A DNA stretch of 64,000 nucleotides from the NCBI GenBank assembly GCA_016165875.1, contig JABBOT010000004.1, positions 12,074,765 through 12,138,764 of the forward strand. Direction: 5' to 3'. The DNA is from Acanthopleura granulata (Eukaryota; Mollusca; Polyplacophora; Chitonida; Chitonidae). The notes below the pieces were generated by a model. It was not told where the DNA came from. It was given only the letters and a program-made list of their open reading frames with translations, and did no database searches. The position numbers and the translations under genes are program-made. Positions 41,419 to 54,200 of this stretch are shown piece by piece (within the stretch, counting starts at the first letter, position 1; the number at the start of each line of letters is the position of its first letter).

Positions 41419-41426
41419 ATGGCGGC
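41415..41426 (+). promoter_or_regulatory. TISU/YY1-like element over the MRPL42 start codon
   Basis: TAAGATGGCGGC includes the start ATG and matches the TISU consensus SAASATGGCGGC at 11 of 12 positions. It also contains the YY1 core AAGATGGCGGC. TISU elements mark genes with very short 5' UTRs, often mitochondrial ones, which fits a mitoribosomal gene. Confidence 0.6.
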
Positions 41427-44400
41427 GCCCATGTGGAGATGCGCGCTGACAGCACTTATGACAAAACAGATGAGAACTTTACAAGGTAATGCGAAAAATC
41501 GAAAGTTATGGATCTTTTCACCTTTGCAGTGAACTTTCTTCGTGAAAAAAGAAGTCGTTTCAAGTCTGATAAGTTTGTCCGGCCGTTGCAGACACATTGA
41601 TTGGATGTTGAGCATAGCTGGCAACATGTACAGCCAAGTAAGCACATGGCTTTTACACTACGCTACAACTCCATGGGAAGGTCCCACTGAACACTAATGA
41701 CGCAAACTCGGCCACCTACCGCCCGGCTTTCACCCGACCAGTTAGGCCCTGCTTCTGTGTTACATTTTTCTCCTTAGGTTGGACGCTTTGTTGTTACATT
41801 TGCAGCCGCTATATTTTCCGACTACCTATCGCCCACTGTTAAGTCATTGTAAAACTCTGAGCAAATTCCATCTCTTTCGGTACACCGGATGAAACTGAGC
41901 ATCCCGATATAGGGCTGGTTAAATTTTATCCTAGGAACTTATGCTCAGCTATTTAACATCAACCTTCGCAGCCGCAAACAAATGTGCTATACTTCAGGTG
42001 TTTATCAAAGTGGATCAGATGTCGCCATTGTCAAGATGTTACTCCAAAGGATGAACATCTCGCTATAGCGTGTAAAGCCTAGGATGCATTTTATGGAGGT
42101 CGATATTGGAAAGAGGAGAGTATTGTTCCCATAATGCTTTGCGTCATCCAACATAGTGCTTTCATGCGTTACAGAGGTCTAGGTGGAGTTAGCTCAAGTT
42201 TATTATGACTTAACAGTGGGCGTTAGGGGTCGGAAATCGTAGCAGATGCAAAGCGCCAACGTATTGAGAAAAGTGCAACACAGAAGCAGAGCTGAACTGG
42301 TTGGGTGAAAGCCGGACGGCAAGTGGCCGAGTTTGTGTCATCAGAGCTCAATGGGGCCTTCCCATGGCATTGTAGCATTGGGGAAACGCCGTGTGATTAC
42401 TTGGCTATCTAGCTAGAGAACTGAGACATATCAATGGATGTAAAGTGGTAATAGTAATAAATAATCTCTTTTTACCTCCATGGTATGACTGAGACTGACA
42501 TAAAGACCAAGTTGATGAATTTGGTGGTCGCTGACCCTCTTCTTAGATGTTCATTTTGAAAAGGAGATTACGTCAGTCTACAACGTCACAGCAACATCCA
42601 CACCACATAATAGTCACCGCTTCGAACTGCCATTCCCGAACGCTGGATTCAGTGATTTCACTTCTGGTTAATCCAAACATTGGACTTGACTTCGGCGTAT
42701 TTAAAAAAAAACTGGTTTGATGTCCTCAAAATTTTGAGATTTGTAATTTCAGTGTTAAAGGAAATCTAAATTTTTTTAGGAAATACATAGATTAGAAACC
42801 ATAGAATTTTCAGATCTGTGGTTCTCACAGAATGTATTTATAAAACTCTCATTTTTCTAGAGACAGTATTTCTGATGTAATTTGCACTTCAGGGCAGATA
42901 ACTCAAGTATCTAATTTTCGGTGGTAAATTTAAGAAAGTATAACTTAAGCCTCAAACAAATGTTTAAGCTTATTAACTACATAAAACAGGTAATAGATGA
43001 GGGTATTTAGATTTTAAACTTCATAACTACACTCGTAAGCAATATTTTTATGACAATTGTTGAAAACTGAAAGAAAATTGAATGGTATCCAATTTTGATT
43101 CAAGCAAAATTATACTGTTGTGCACTCTGTGGTGAGTACTAGCCCCAGGTAGCTCCGAAGGTCTTGCACTCATTATGTTAACAATGCACATAAGCTACAG
43201 CGACTGACGTTGCAAAATCGTGTAGTAGGTCCAGAGTTCTTGCGTGCTGCCTTCTCGATACACACACTGCAACAGACCTACTGCAACTGCAGAAGCACAT
43301 ACACGGTGATCTTACCTTCGTCATTTGCCCCCCAGCCAGCCTCAAAGTACAAAGCCCCGTTTAAACATCCAGGTCGGGATCACTGTCATAGCGTGTGTGG
43401 CTGTAGTAGCGTGTGTTACGGCCGTGGTGACAGATTTGGAAGTTTTAACATCGGGCGTTATATTTTGAGGCTGGTTGGGGGGGAAAAGAAAAAGGTAAGA
43501 CCACTGCATTTGTGGTTTTGTAGTTGTCATGGGTCTGATCTGTCGCTACATGCCCGCTGTCTTTACTGAGAAGGCAGCGCGCAAGAACTCCATACTTAGT
43601 ACAAGTTTTTGGAATTTCATCGGCTGTAGTTTCGGTGCTGTCAACGTAATGAAAGCAAGAACTTAGGAGCTACCTGGAGCTAGGCGAGCCCCAAGGATGT
43701 AAAACTACGTTATGTGCAATTTCAAATAGGTACAAAACACTACCCCTACTGCATGAAGCCTTGTTTGGCAGAAGGATAATTAAAATAAGGTTTTACACAA
43801 GCAGCAGTTTTTGATGAAATAATATTTCAGTCCACTATCAGCATCTTATACTCAAAGGAGACCCATAATTACTTCAGTGTAATGGCAATTTTATAACAAA
43901 ATTATCTGCAACATAAGGGCAAGTAGTCAGTGGATTTTGAGGTTAGGAATCGACTGTGATTCCCCCCAGCAGTATGTTGTATTGCTATTTTAATTTTTGT
44001 AATTTGCTCTCTGTCATTGAATGTGTATACACTTCCATTTTACAGGAACAGCCTGTATAATTCAAACAGCGAAAAGGGGTAAAGTGACCGGAAGAGAAGC
44101 AAGCCAGAATAGGTATTGCTTAAATTGTGTGCCTCTATGTCATTGAAAGTATTTGTGGTCTTAATTTGTAAGAGGATTTAATCTTTAAGTTTGACATTTT
44201 TTATGCACATTGAGTTGGTATCGGTGAACTGAGCAAAAGGTTATTGTTTACATTTAGCAGTTAGTCAGTGGGTAAAAAGTTACTCTTGAACTTTCCAGCC
44301 ACTTTGTCTTTACATGATTTTATTTTTTTCGTGCATTTTAATTTCAGGACACAGAAAGTTGGTGTGTCAGAAGATGGCAAAACAATCCTGTTATGGCATC

Positions 44401-47400
44401 CTAAAGAAAAATTCCCATACGAACATTCAAAGGTTGTTTTTTTTTTAAATACATGTATTTTGGTTGCGTGGTTAATTTGCAAATACTTTTTATTCCCAGG
44501 CTTTAATAGATGTCTTTAAAATAGTAGACCACTTTTATTAAAACTATGTTTCAAATGGCACACCTATACTTGATGTCAAATAAAATAGTGTCGTGTGACC
44601 TTATTCTGTATAGAGAAAGGCTTTAGTACCTTGTAAATGTGATAATTGTTCTATATGTGATGATGGAGGAAAAAATGACAACATGGAATTTGTTTGTTTT
44701 GTCTTAACATTTACAAATTCTGATATCCACAAGTACAATCATAATTTTGTAGTTAGCTACTGCTTGGAATGTATGTTAGCCATGTAACTCATAATACTTA
44801 AGCATTCTCACAGCGCAGCAAATAGTATGAGGAGTGGTGGTCCCTCAGACTTGAACATGGCAGAACATTGGAGAGTGCAATTCTTCTTGAATAACATGAG
44901 TTTCAAACCTTTCATCTCCCATAAGAAAGGTTCAAATAAAACGATTGAAGTTAGTCACAACTAACACAGTTGTGGCATTTGAGATAGAGTTTTATCAAAT
45001 GTGTTTTATATACCCCTATGAGGGCATAGCAGCATGGATTCAAGGGCTTTTGAGGGTCCATACTGACACAAGAAGCTCCTTAAGTTTTGGACGCTTATAT
45101 GGCCATACATATACGGACAAAGGAAATTGTTTTGTTAAGGCATATGCATGAGCACATGACCCACGAGTTTGGACCTTTGTCCACGTTGAAATACCTGAAC
45201 TACAGGTTTTAACAAAAATATGACACTACCAATGAATTTGGGGGAAATAATGTGTTCTTTTTTTCAGTTTTAATGAATATTATTTGTACTTGAATATAGC
45301 AAATACAGACTCAGTGTAGAGTAATCCCATTTTTTGGAAATTTTGTAACGTGATAATTGGACTATTTAGTGTAGTGTTAGTTTACAAGTGTGTAAAAGTG
45401 TATTGTTGATACATTTTTTAGGATTACTTTGTGTTTCAGCCATTACCACGGGATAATTTGCAACTTGCGAAGGTAAGCAATGTTCATTCTACATTCTACT
45501 GTCAGTTGCCATGTTAAGGTTATGGATCACAGCCAGAGTGTTGTTTCCTCAACATTCACCTCAGAATAGCGAGATGTGACATGATGTTAAATTTCAGAAG
45601 TTTCAGGTGACTGTGTAATTCCTACTTTGTGTACTATACGGCTATCTGGCTGTGAGATATTATTTCTTAGAACCTTATTCTTGATATTTTCAAAAATTTT
45701 CAGAGAATCTTAATATCAAGGTTATGGTAGAGTTCACGATTGTGACACTGCTGGTCAGGGAAAGTTTTTCTCATAAGATGCATTTACAGTGTCATCTATG
45801 ACAATTCTTTTGAGACATCCTTAAAAAGTCTTTGTTGGGCATGACCTGACCCTCACAACTCTTGTAGGGATTTTTTTATCACGGCAAATGAAAAAGATAC
45901 GGATAGAAAAATTTATGGTTCTAAAAGAATAAAAAACTTGGATTAAAATCCCACCAAATACAGTACAAGAGAACCCTTTATTTGAGAGTTAATCACTGTA
46001 TACAGAAGGAAGATTTTTACATTTAATGATGACCTGTCCAAGAGTTGAAACATGCACATGGGTCATGTTGAAATCAAGAAGTATCTTTTGTTTATCCTTG
46101 GCTTCAAAGAAGGGAATTGGTCAAGAGCATGTCAGCCTCATGTTAGTTTGCTGTGGCTGGGTGGGGCACCTGGTCTGGTTCCCTTGGCATGGTAACCCAG
46201 GGAGGCAGCAGTATGAAAAGGTCTTTGTTTGGGTTGGCCTGCTACAAGAAGGCACTGTCATGATATTACTGAAACCATGTTGAAAACGACATTAAACCCC
46301 GAAGTAAGAAAAAAAAAAAAAAAAAAAATTTTGATTTGATTGGAGTTAAATTGCAGTGTTTATTAAAGCAGACAAAATATTATTGTGACGTTGTATTAAT
46401 GCACTGCATTGTATTAATTGCACTGCATTCCTGCAGTCAATGCAGTCAGTGCTGAAAGAGACCCTAAAAATCATTTCATGAACACCTTAGCCATTATGGA
46501 ATATCCAACCCTGTGTTGCTTTCTGTTTTAATATGTGGGGGCCTCCGTAGCCAAAGGGTTTAGCATCCTAGGGCAGTGCAAAGACCCAGAAGCCTCTCAC
46601 CAATGTGATCACTGTCCATGTCATGGATGGTTGTCTTATTCCCACAGGCTCTCACAAAATAATGCTGGCTGTTGTCACATAAATAAAGTATTCTTGGGTA
46701 CAGCATAAAACCCCAATGAAATAAATGAATTAAGTTTTATTTGTGTAATATTAATGTACTTCCTGATTATTCTGAATTTTTATTTATCATAATTTACAGG
46801 GGGATTCTGCTTTGCGAGTTCAGCATCAGATATCAGACAAGTACAGGATCAAACCAGCAGGGCCGAATATTAGTGAGCTTTCAGGCATGTTCTTTACCAC
46901 AAAACACAGGTGGTATCCAAAGTAAGTGTTAGAGTAACAGACATCGTTTTGTCTGTGACAGGCAGCTCTATAAGCCATAGTCTGTCTGTCTGTTTGTTAC
47001 TCAGCCAGTCAAGCTTTGAGCTTCCTATTATAATTATGTAGGCCATTCATGTATCAAGGGGGGCTAAGCCTTTTGCAGCCGTTTACCCCTCGGTCAACTT
47101 GGACAGAAGGGTGTTGTAGTTCTATACATCTGTCCATAATCAAAATATCTTGTTTCCACAGTCTTCGTTCCCCCAAACCCTGTACTACTGCTGCTAACTT
47201 TTAGGTAATGTATACACAAGTAGTGTAAATCCAAAAGATGTAAGCTTTATTATGACTCAATATTTCACGCAATTTATTTTGCCACTATCTGTCATTCCTC
47301 TGAAATATTGAGTCATAATGAAGCTTACATTGTTCAGAGTTACACGACTTGTGTATTACAAAGTCCGTATATTGTTAATGTTTGGTGAACTCATTTACAT

Positions 47401-48573
47401 CCACTACCAAAAATGAATGTTGTCTGTCAATAGTTTATGTACCTTTGGGTGTTCAGAGTTCACGTTATGGCTTCTTATGCATGCAAAACTACTGTAAAAG
47501 ACAAATAATGTGAATCACTAGTGTGTTTCCCTGAAAACGCTAGAGTGTGGTCATGAAAACTCATATTTGGCTATTCACTAGTTAAAAAATTTTTAAAATC
47601 GCTTTTCCAAATGTAATGGAATGTAGATTCTCTTGTGGGTCTCTGATTATCCCATACCTTGACAAAAGGTTAGTTAGAGCTGGGTTATGGGTAGTGCAGC
47701 TTCGTGTTTTGCTGATTATTATTTTTGAAGTTATTTGTGAAAACATGTGAATCAGGAATAATGGTATATTTTTTTCAGTTCACACGAGTAAGCAAGTTGA
47801 GAATGTCAGGATGAGGGAAGTTAATCGCACATTATTCCAATCTGCATCCTATGCAACTTCAACCCAAATTACTCATCTCTGTGAAGTTCATTACGCATTA
47901 CATTTCTGTAAGAAGTGTGTCACAAAAAACATTACTATGTGAAATTTGTAACAAATAGCTCTACATCATGAAGTTTACCACACATTGTTCCACTTCATGA
48001 AGTTTGTCACATATTACTCTGGGGTTCATCACACATTGCTTTGTGAAGGTGATCACATACACGAATAACAGGTGGTATGAGTAGGAGGGCTCAGGCCTTG
48101 CTGTTATCCAGGCACACAGAGGATATACCCAATACTGACGTAAAACGCTTTACAAGATACCAAATGACATTTTCATTGAGTAATTTCAACACTGATCACT
48201 CCAGAATCATACATGTGAAGTCATTGTTTCACATCAAAATCATTGATAATAGAACTGCAAGTTTGTTATAATTCGAACACATGGATTCCAATCATTTTGT
48301 CATTTTTCATTAACCAAAGGGTCACACGGTTCACAACCAATCACATTTTGCATTCTTTTGATACAGAATAACATCAATCGCATGAGTGAAACCCAAAGAG
48401 GTGCTTAATTAAGTTCGTGTATAGCTTACTCCTTAGTTACATATCAGTCACAAATCAAAATAATTCAAGTTGACTTTGTCGCCTATGAAGATCGTCTACC
48501 ATTTATCTTTATTTGCAGGCCATCAAAGAAGTATAGAAAAAGATATCCTCCAAAAGACAGAGATGGATTATAG
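41419..48573 (+). CDS. MRPL42: Mitochondrial large-subunit ribosomal protein mL42 (MRPL42), complete
   Basis: mL42 is a metazoan-type protein of the mitochondrial 39S subunit. Exons: 41419-41485, 44046-44112, 44348-44432, 45440-45472, 46800-46921, 48519-48573; all GT-AG with matching phases, 429 bases, 142 residues, the same length I recall for human MRPL42. The N terminus MAAPMWRCALTALMTKQMRT is a basic, presumably cleaved, mitochondrial targeting sequence. The core shows SEDGKTILLWHPKEKFPYEH, then PLPR. The C-terminal signature is SGMFFTTKHRWYPKPSKKYR and PPKDRDG, near-identical in pattern to vertebrates. The start at 41419 is chosen because its frame reads through exon 1 and sits in the TISU-like context; an ATG at 41411 is out of frame. 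Intron 1 (2.6 kb) carries two inverted-repeat elements. It is convergent with CIMIP7. Confidence 0.95.
41632..42406. mobile_element. Large foldback element with ~215-bp inverted arms
   Basis: The element starts AGCCAAGTAAGCACA and ends TGTGATTACTTGGCT. The arms (about 41632-41848 and 42203-42406) match at high identity, for example CCATGGGAAGGTCCCACTGA against the right-arm complement CCATGGGAAGGCCCCATTGA, and CCCACTGTTAAGTCAT at the inner ends. The roughly 350-bp centre has no long open frame. It lies in MRPL42 intron 1. Confidence 0.9.
43140..43682. mobile_element. MITE of the TAGCTCCAGGTAGC family, copy 2 (MRPL42 intron 1)
   Basis: The ends are TAGCCCCAGGTAGC and GCTACCTGGAGCTA. The inner arms match copy 1 (GCAAAATCGTGTAGTAGGTC and CCAGAGTTCTTGCGTGC). 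It is slightly longer than copy 1, with an extra stretch near the right end (GGTGCTGTCAACGTAATGAA). The open frame at 43210-43569 is not gene-like. Confidence 0.85.
46145..46328 (+). repeat. Poly(A)-tailed SINE
   Basis: Contains GGGTGGGGCACCTGGTCTGG, ends with CGACATTAAACCCCGAAGTA and runs into about 18 A. It is a different SINE type from the AAATAAAT-tailed copies and lies in MRPL42 intron 4. Confidence 0.65.
46534..46732 (+). repeat. tRNA-derived SINE with intact tail
   Basis: The head GGGGGCCTCCGTAGCCAAAG resembles a tRNA 5' end with an A box (TAGCCAAAGGG). The 3' end GTATTCTTGGGTACAGCATA, then AAACCCCAATGAAATAAATG, is the shared tail. It lies just upstream of MRPL42 exon 46800-46921. Confidence 0.8.
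47205..47359. mobile_element. Short foldback element (MITE-like) in MRPL42 intron 5
   Basis: Inverted arms of about 60 bp: GTAAGCTTTATTATGACTCA, then ATATTTCA on the left; the right side mirrors it (GAAATATTGAGTCATAATGA, then AGCTTAC). The outer ends are TATACACAAGTAGTGTAA and the complement of TTACACGACTTGTGTATTAC. Confidence 0.85.
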
Positions 48574-48876
48574 TATTGGGTGATTCACTTTAACTTGTGG
48601 TGTTCAACATTATCACATACTGTAAAGGCCAGCTTCTCGGATGTCAGCTTTTGCAGTGTCACGCTGTGGTGGGACAAGAAACATTTATTCTCACAGATCT
48701 AGCAGGTTTCTTTGTCTTATGCTGAAAAGTTGGATCGTGTGAATGATATCATCAACATAGTGCTGACATTGGCACTAAAGACATATGGACTTATGATACA
48801 GGTATACCCCTGAACAAACTTGGTGTACGGTATAAGCTTGATGAGTGAAAGATACTTTAGATATTCTGTAGTACAG

Positions 48877-48882
48877 AATAAA
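48877..48882 (+). terminator. Poly(A) signal of MRPL42
   Basis: AATAAA about 300 bases after the stop codon, the first canonical signal downstream. Confidence 0.65.
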
Positions 48883-49647
48883 GACTTAACAGATTCCTAA
48901 CAGTGTTCTGTTTATCAAATGACATTGGTCATTGACCTTATTGTTTCTTGAGGGCCAGTTGTTTAAAAGTGTATTGAAAGCCATGGTCTTCAAAATAGCT
49001 GATAAGATTGCAAATATTTTATGTCCTAAAGCTTTACTACAAGTGCTATATGCAGACTGATCCCATAATGTTCATCATAGCTCATTTGCTTACATTTCTT
49101 ACTTGAAAGCTGCTGAATTGTAGCCAAATAGTCCGGACTTTTTACTAGTTAGATTAAATGTTCAAATCCGACTCCCCACATTGTCTGTGGCTCTGAGTTA
49201 GGAGGTTTTTCAAGTTCATGGCGAAATTCAGGGGTTTCCTCTGGGCACTCAAAATTCATCCTCTGATACAAATGACAAATTCTTGAGCACATCAATCAAA
49301 TAATGCAAATACATGTACATGTAACACCAATGTTTTTAAGTACATGTATATAGAAGATGCTGTGTCTCTGGAACCAAGAGGACTTTTTTAGTGGAAATGG
49401 AAACATGATTCGTCAAGGGAAGGAAGTTTGATTTTCTCTCAAGATCATATGCATTTTAGATTTAAGTTTTATTTATTAAGAATCTAAGTATGACAGTTTT
49501 AACCAATTAACCTGCCCACAAGTGACCAGGCTTCACTGACATCTATCGATTCTCGTTCAGAAACATACATGCAGCTGAAGTACAGGTTCCTGTGTGTGAG
49601 CATGACAGGGAAAAGTCAACATGACCATAATATTAAGCTTGTAGTGG

Positions 49648-49895
49648 GCCACGGCCAAGGGGTCCAGGCGCTGCCACAGGTGACATAGATTCAGCACTGT
49701 CAGGGTTCGGCATCAAATGTGGCTGACTAGTCTACACCAGTAACTTGCTAAATGCTGGTGAAGCTCATCACATACTCTGATAAGTGAAATATAAATCTGG
49801 GCCTTGTCAATTTCCCCCACCTATATATACAGCTGGCTGCCACCGCATAAATGTGTAAAAGTCTTCAGTATGCAAGGACAATGAATAAAAAGCGA
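49648..49895 (+). repeat. tRNA-derived SINE
   Basis: The head GGGCCACGGCCAAGGGGTCC resembles an A box region, with CAGGGTTCGGCATCAAATG as a diverged B box. The tail GGCTGCCACCGCATAAATGT, then GTCTTCAGTATGCAAGGACA and AATGAATAAAAA, is degenerate. Confidence 0.65.
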
Positions 49896-50890
49896 GTGAA
49901 TTGGAGGCGTTTTGATTGGCTGAGAATGAATTTTGATGAACACTGGCATTGGACCAAATTGCCTTGGTAATATGCCAATCTAAATTAAAATCTTGGCCAG
50001 TTTTTGATACGTCTTTGGCATTCCTATAATCTTTGTGTCTTGTCTGTGTTTTTTAAAGAAATCAACTGCTCATAATGTGACTTGTTCTTGTCACCTTTTT
50101 ATCCTCACTGAACAATCTGGTATAAATGTTATTTCAGCACTTTGATCCTTAAACATTTATCTGCACTGTTGCTTTAGGTGTAGAGTAAACAAACATTACT
50201 GTCACTTCGGAAAGTGCATGTATGACTTTCCATGACTCACTACAATATTAAGTTTCAGCAATTGGTAGTGGTATGACCCAATATTATATTAGTTATAGCA
50301 TGTGGCCCTGATATAGCATTTTCTTATAAGAAACACTAGCTTAACAAACACTGTATATTCATCTAGATGTAAAGATAAAAGTTTATTTGTCAAGCTGTTG
50401 ATCCATGCACTCTCATATTAGAAGCTTTTACAGCATCTAATTTGAAAACGTAGCCTTCTTTGCGCCAGATCGAAGATGCTGTAATTTCATGTAAACACTG
50501 AACCAAGCATTAGAGCCCTTTCCAAGCAATATAACTTCTGGTCAGCTTTTAAAGGCAAAAACTAATGCAATACAAAGTTGGTAATGTCACATGTGCATAG
50601 TAAATACATTTGTTTGTCGTAAATTGTGGATAGAAAGTTGTGTATATATATACATTTAAGTACAAACACATACAAATACATTTATCTGACCAAAATTAAA
50701 AGTATTTAAATTTCTGTAAACTTTTACAACGGGAGATCCATATAGATTTAAACCCTACACCATTTTTACCCCACAAAATTATAAAGTTGGTCTAAACATT
50801 TTTTTCTTCTTTAAACTAGCCTAAGGATATATTATGCATCACATTTTTATACATACATATGTTTTCCCTGACCCCAACAATTATTTACAT

Positions 50891-50896
50891 TTTATT
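50891..50896 (-). terminator. Candidate poly(A) signal of the CIMIP7-like gene
   Basis: AATAAA on the minus strand, about 390 bases beyond the stop codon at 51287. Another lies near 50383. The choice is tentative. Confidence 0.4.
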
Positions 50897-51286
50897 CAAA
50901 CATCACTCCAAACTTACAGCCTTGAAATTACTTCATGGTTGAATGGTTCATTGGCTCGAAAAACGTATAGATACGAAAAATTGCCAGAACTAATCAACAT
51001 AAAAGGCCTCATTTGTAGACAACTAATGACACAGGCCTAAATTTACTACTGTACATTTCTATAAAAGCAAGACAATCAAAATCAAAAAATATCATGTACG
51101 TGTAGTCCAGTTCAATTAGTTACCACCAGAACTAAGCAATCTATCCAGTGATTATTAGAAGCAAAAAAGAAAATATAGTATTACATCTAAAAGGGTCCCC
51201 CTTATTCATGTCAGAACAGAATTCCATCAACATATGCCACAATAGCTCAAAGTCTTTGCTGAAATTGGAAATTTGCAATACTGGTA

Positions 51287-54200
51287 TCATGCCGTCTCTG
51301 CAGCTTGGGGTGGATGTGGCCATGCAATCATTGCAGACTTTGACTCTGATGGTGATATGTTGGTTTGACAAGATGACCCACTGGCCGTTAGGGTTTGAGT
51401 GAAGTCTGTCGTCTGGGTGGCAGTAGGAACACGTGTCCTCTTTGGCGGTTCTGGGACATACCACGTCAGGCAGGTTGCAACGCTTTCCGGCCTAGGCTTC
51501 CGTGTTTGTGGCGGCTTATCTGTGCAAACTGTGACAAAGGCGGCATTGGTCATGGCATCAAGAACCTCTCTGGTGTGCTTGGTGTTGCTGTGGGCATACC
51601 TGTAGGATGTTGTAGGGACCCCTTCGAATGAGGTCATCGGCCTCTTTACCATGATCTGCTGCACTGGTTTTCCTGGTTCATCATACTGGAAGTTTAATCT
51701 GTAGGTAGATGCCAAAGGGTAGTTGGGATAATCCTCTACAGCTCTTCCCGGAGGAACCCAGGATATGAAGTCACGTTTGTATCTGTAAGATCTGTTGGGG
51801 TCACGTCTACGACCCAGCCCCTGAAATTCAATTTCATGTAATGACTGAAGATTCCAGCTTATCACGAACTTGTTTGCATACATTTTAACCATTTTGGATG
51901 TAAAATTTGTCTAAATAAGTGTTCTAATCAACTTATTCTCTTGGCTTATACAGTTTCCGTATTAGATTGATGACATTTGTTTGATTCTTTTTTGTTTGTG
52001 TGGTTTGGCTATAGTATGTCCTGTTAGAAAGATGATATGCCACATACATGTATCCAGCACGTATTTAGCAGTATGCAACCATATCTCACCATCAAACTCA
52101 AACTAATGTAAGATGTATGAAGGTAATCAAAATGATAGTTATGAGTAATTTGTATGAGATTTAAAATTGGTTTACATTTACTCACCTGTTCAAAATAAAG
52201 GGCATCACCAAAAAATGCACTTTTGTTATCATGTGCAGAAAACACATGTGCAGTTGGCTTAATCTGGAAAATGAAAAAGAATCCAATAGATATGTATCTG
52301 TGTTCTAAGCACGTAATCCCTAAATCTTCTGAAATGAGAGAAGATAACCTACTCCTAGACAACAAATGACAAAGCTGAGAGGAAAAAAGAATTCCGGCTT
52401 AATCATAATTTTTTGTTGATATAAATATTCTTCAACCTTTGCACACACCATCAGTGTTAAAACCTTTTCATGCTTGTCCAAGAGATTGAATGCAGGTTAG
52501 GAAAACACCTATTCATTTTTCAAAGTGTGAAAATTAAAATTTCATGTTTCATTGTTTTTTTTCTTACATGAAGGCCACCAGTGAAAGTAGCAATAGAGTT
52601 CTGGATTACATAATAATACTCTATTAAGTGATTTTTTAAAGTGGTTATGACCATTTTGGTCCCTAATTATTGTTGTCTAAACAACAATAGCAACTATTAG
52701 TCTGTTATACCTATTTGTAAAAGTAACACAACATTGTATATCAAAAAGTACTATTTTGGGTCTTTAGCTCTACTGGTCAAAGACCAGCAAGTTGTCCGGT
52801 GTCAGTTTCTCTGTTTGGCGTCTTAACTTTTCCTTCAAAACACTACACCTCCTACAGTTTTTGTCCGATTTAAATGAAACTTGAGTGAAATGGAGACTAC
52901 ATGAATTTTCATAACTAACAGTATCCATTTTCCATTTCAATGATAGGTTGTCAATTTGCCTGTCTCTTTACCCAGAATATGTTTACACTTTCAAAACGCT
53001 ACTTCTCCTACAGTTTTTGTCAGATTTTAATGAATCTTAGTTCAAGTGTAGACTTCATGAAGATACATAATTTGTATTATCAATTGTCCATTTTGATGAT
53101 CATTTGTCCATCTGTCTGTCAGTGTTAACATTTTTTTTTTTCAAAACGCTACTACTTCAACTATTCTCTACAATTTCAATGAACCTTGATGTAAGTGTAG
53201 ACTACATCAAGACACATAAGTGGTAGCATCTATTTTCCATTTCGATGATCGGTTATATCAAAATGCTACTAATTAATGTTTGCAGTTTTTGTCCAATTTC
53301 AACAAAACTTCAAGATACATATTTCGTAGTATTGATTTTCAATTTAGATTGTCCAGTGTCCATTATTCATACCTAATTTTGTAATCTACTTGGTGATAAT
53401 TCTGTCCTGACGAGCATTGATACTGTCTCATCAGAGACTCTGCTTCTTTTTGTGTGTTCTTGGCTCAAGACAAAATCATCCGAAGAAAATCCATAACTTA
53501 CACTCCCAGCCGAACAGTTTTAAAGGAGAAGACTGTGGAATTGTGGTAAAAGAATATGGATTTAAGATTATATACCGACCTCCAAATTTTTTTGAATTCC
53601 GAGGCAACAAATTCTACGGTAGCTGATAACACACACTCAGTTGCAAAAAATAAATACCCGGTATCTCCCTGTAAAAGGGGTGTACATGTAACTGTGGAAA
53701 AAATATTGATCAATCAGAATGTAGGATTATGTAAAGCCCAGTTAGTGGATATGACATGAATTGGACCCTCAAATCATTACCATTCTATCTTTGGAATGTA
53801 TGTAACACAAGTCATATAGGCCCTACAGATGATAATTCAAGTCTATTACAGATGGTTGGCTGCTACCCCTTGTTTTGTTAGTGCACAAACAACAACAAAC
53901 AGCTGGCAGGATGCCAAAGTGTCGAATACAGGCAGACTGGATATTGTTAGAGAGCGGAGGGCCTGATTCACATCAATTGGCCAGCATCCATGTGTTGGCA
54001 TCTTTTGATAGCTATATGAGCTAATAGCAATGAAGCATATGTTTTTAGAGAACATCTATAAACTTATCAAATGGTGTTCTTTAAATTTTCAAGCCTTACT
54101 CTTTTTACTACAATTTATGTTACCTTTCCCCAGTTTTCTCCTTCAATTTTAGCTTTTAGCCTACAAGATCTAATATAAGACCACATGTGATTGCCCTGTT

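Larger units (their letters stand above)
48574..51286. other. Intergenic region between convergent MRPL42 and CIMIP7
   Basis: It holds the MRPL42 3' UTR and poly(A) signal (48877-48882), a SINE at 49648-49895, a small inverted pair around 50413-50476 (TTACAGCATCT and AGATGCTGTAA), and the likely CIMIP7 3' UTR. No further exon was recognised. Confidence 0.6.

Noticed and set aside
43210..43569. 119-residue open frame
   Set aside because: It lies wholly inside the MITE copy at 43140-43682. The other copy does not preserve the frame, and the composition is not protein-like.
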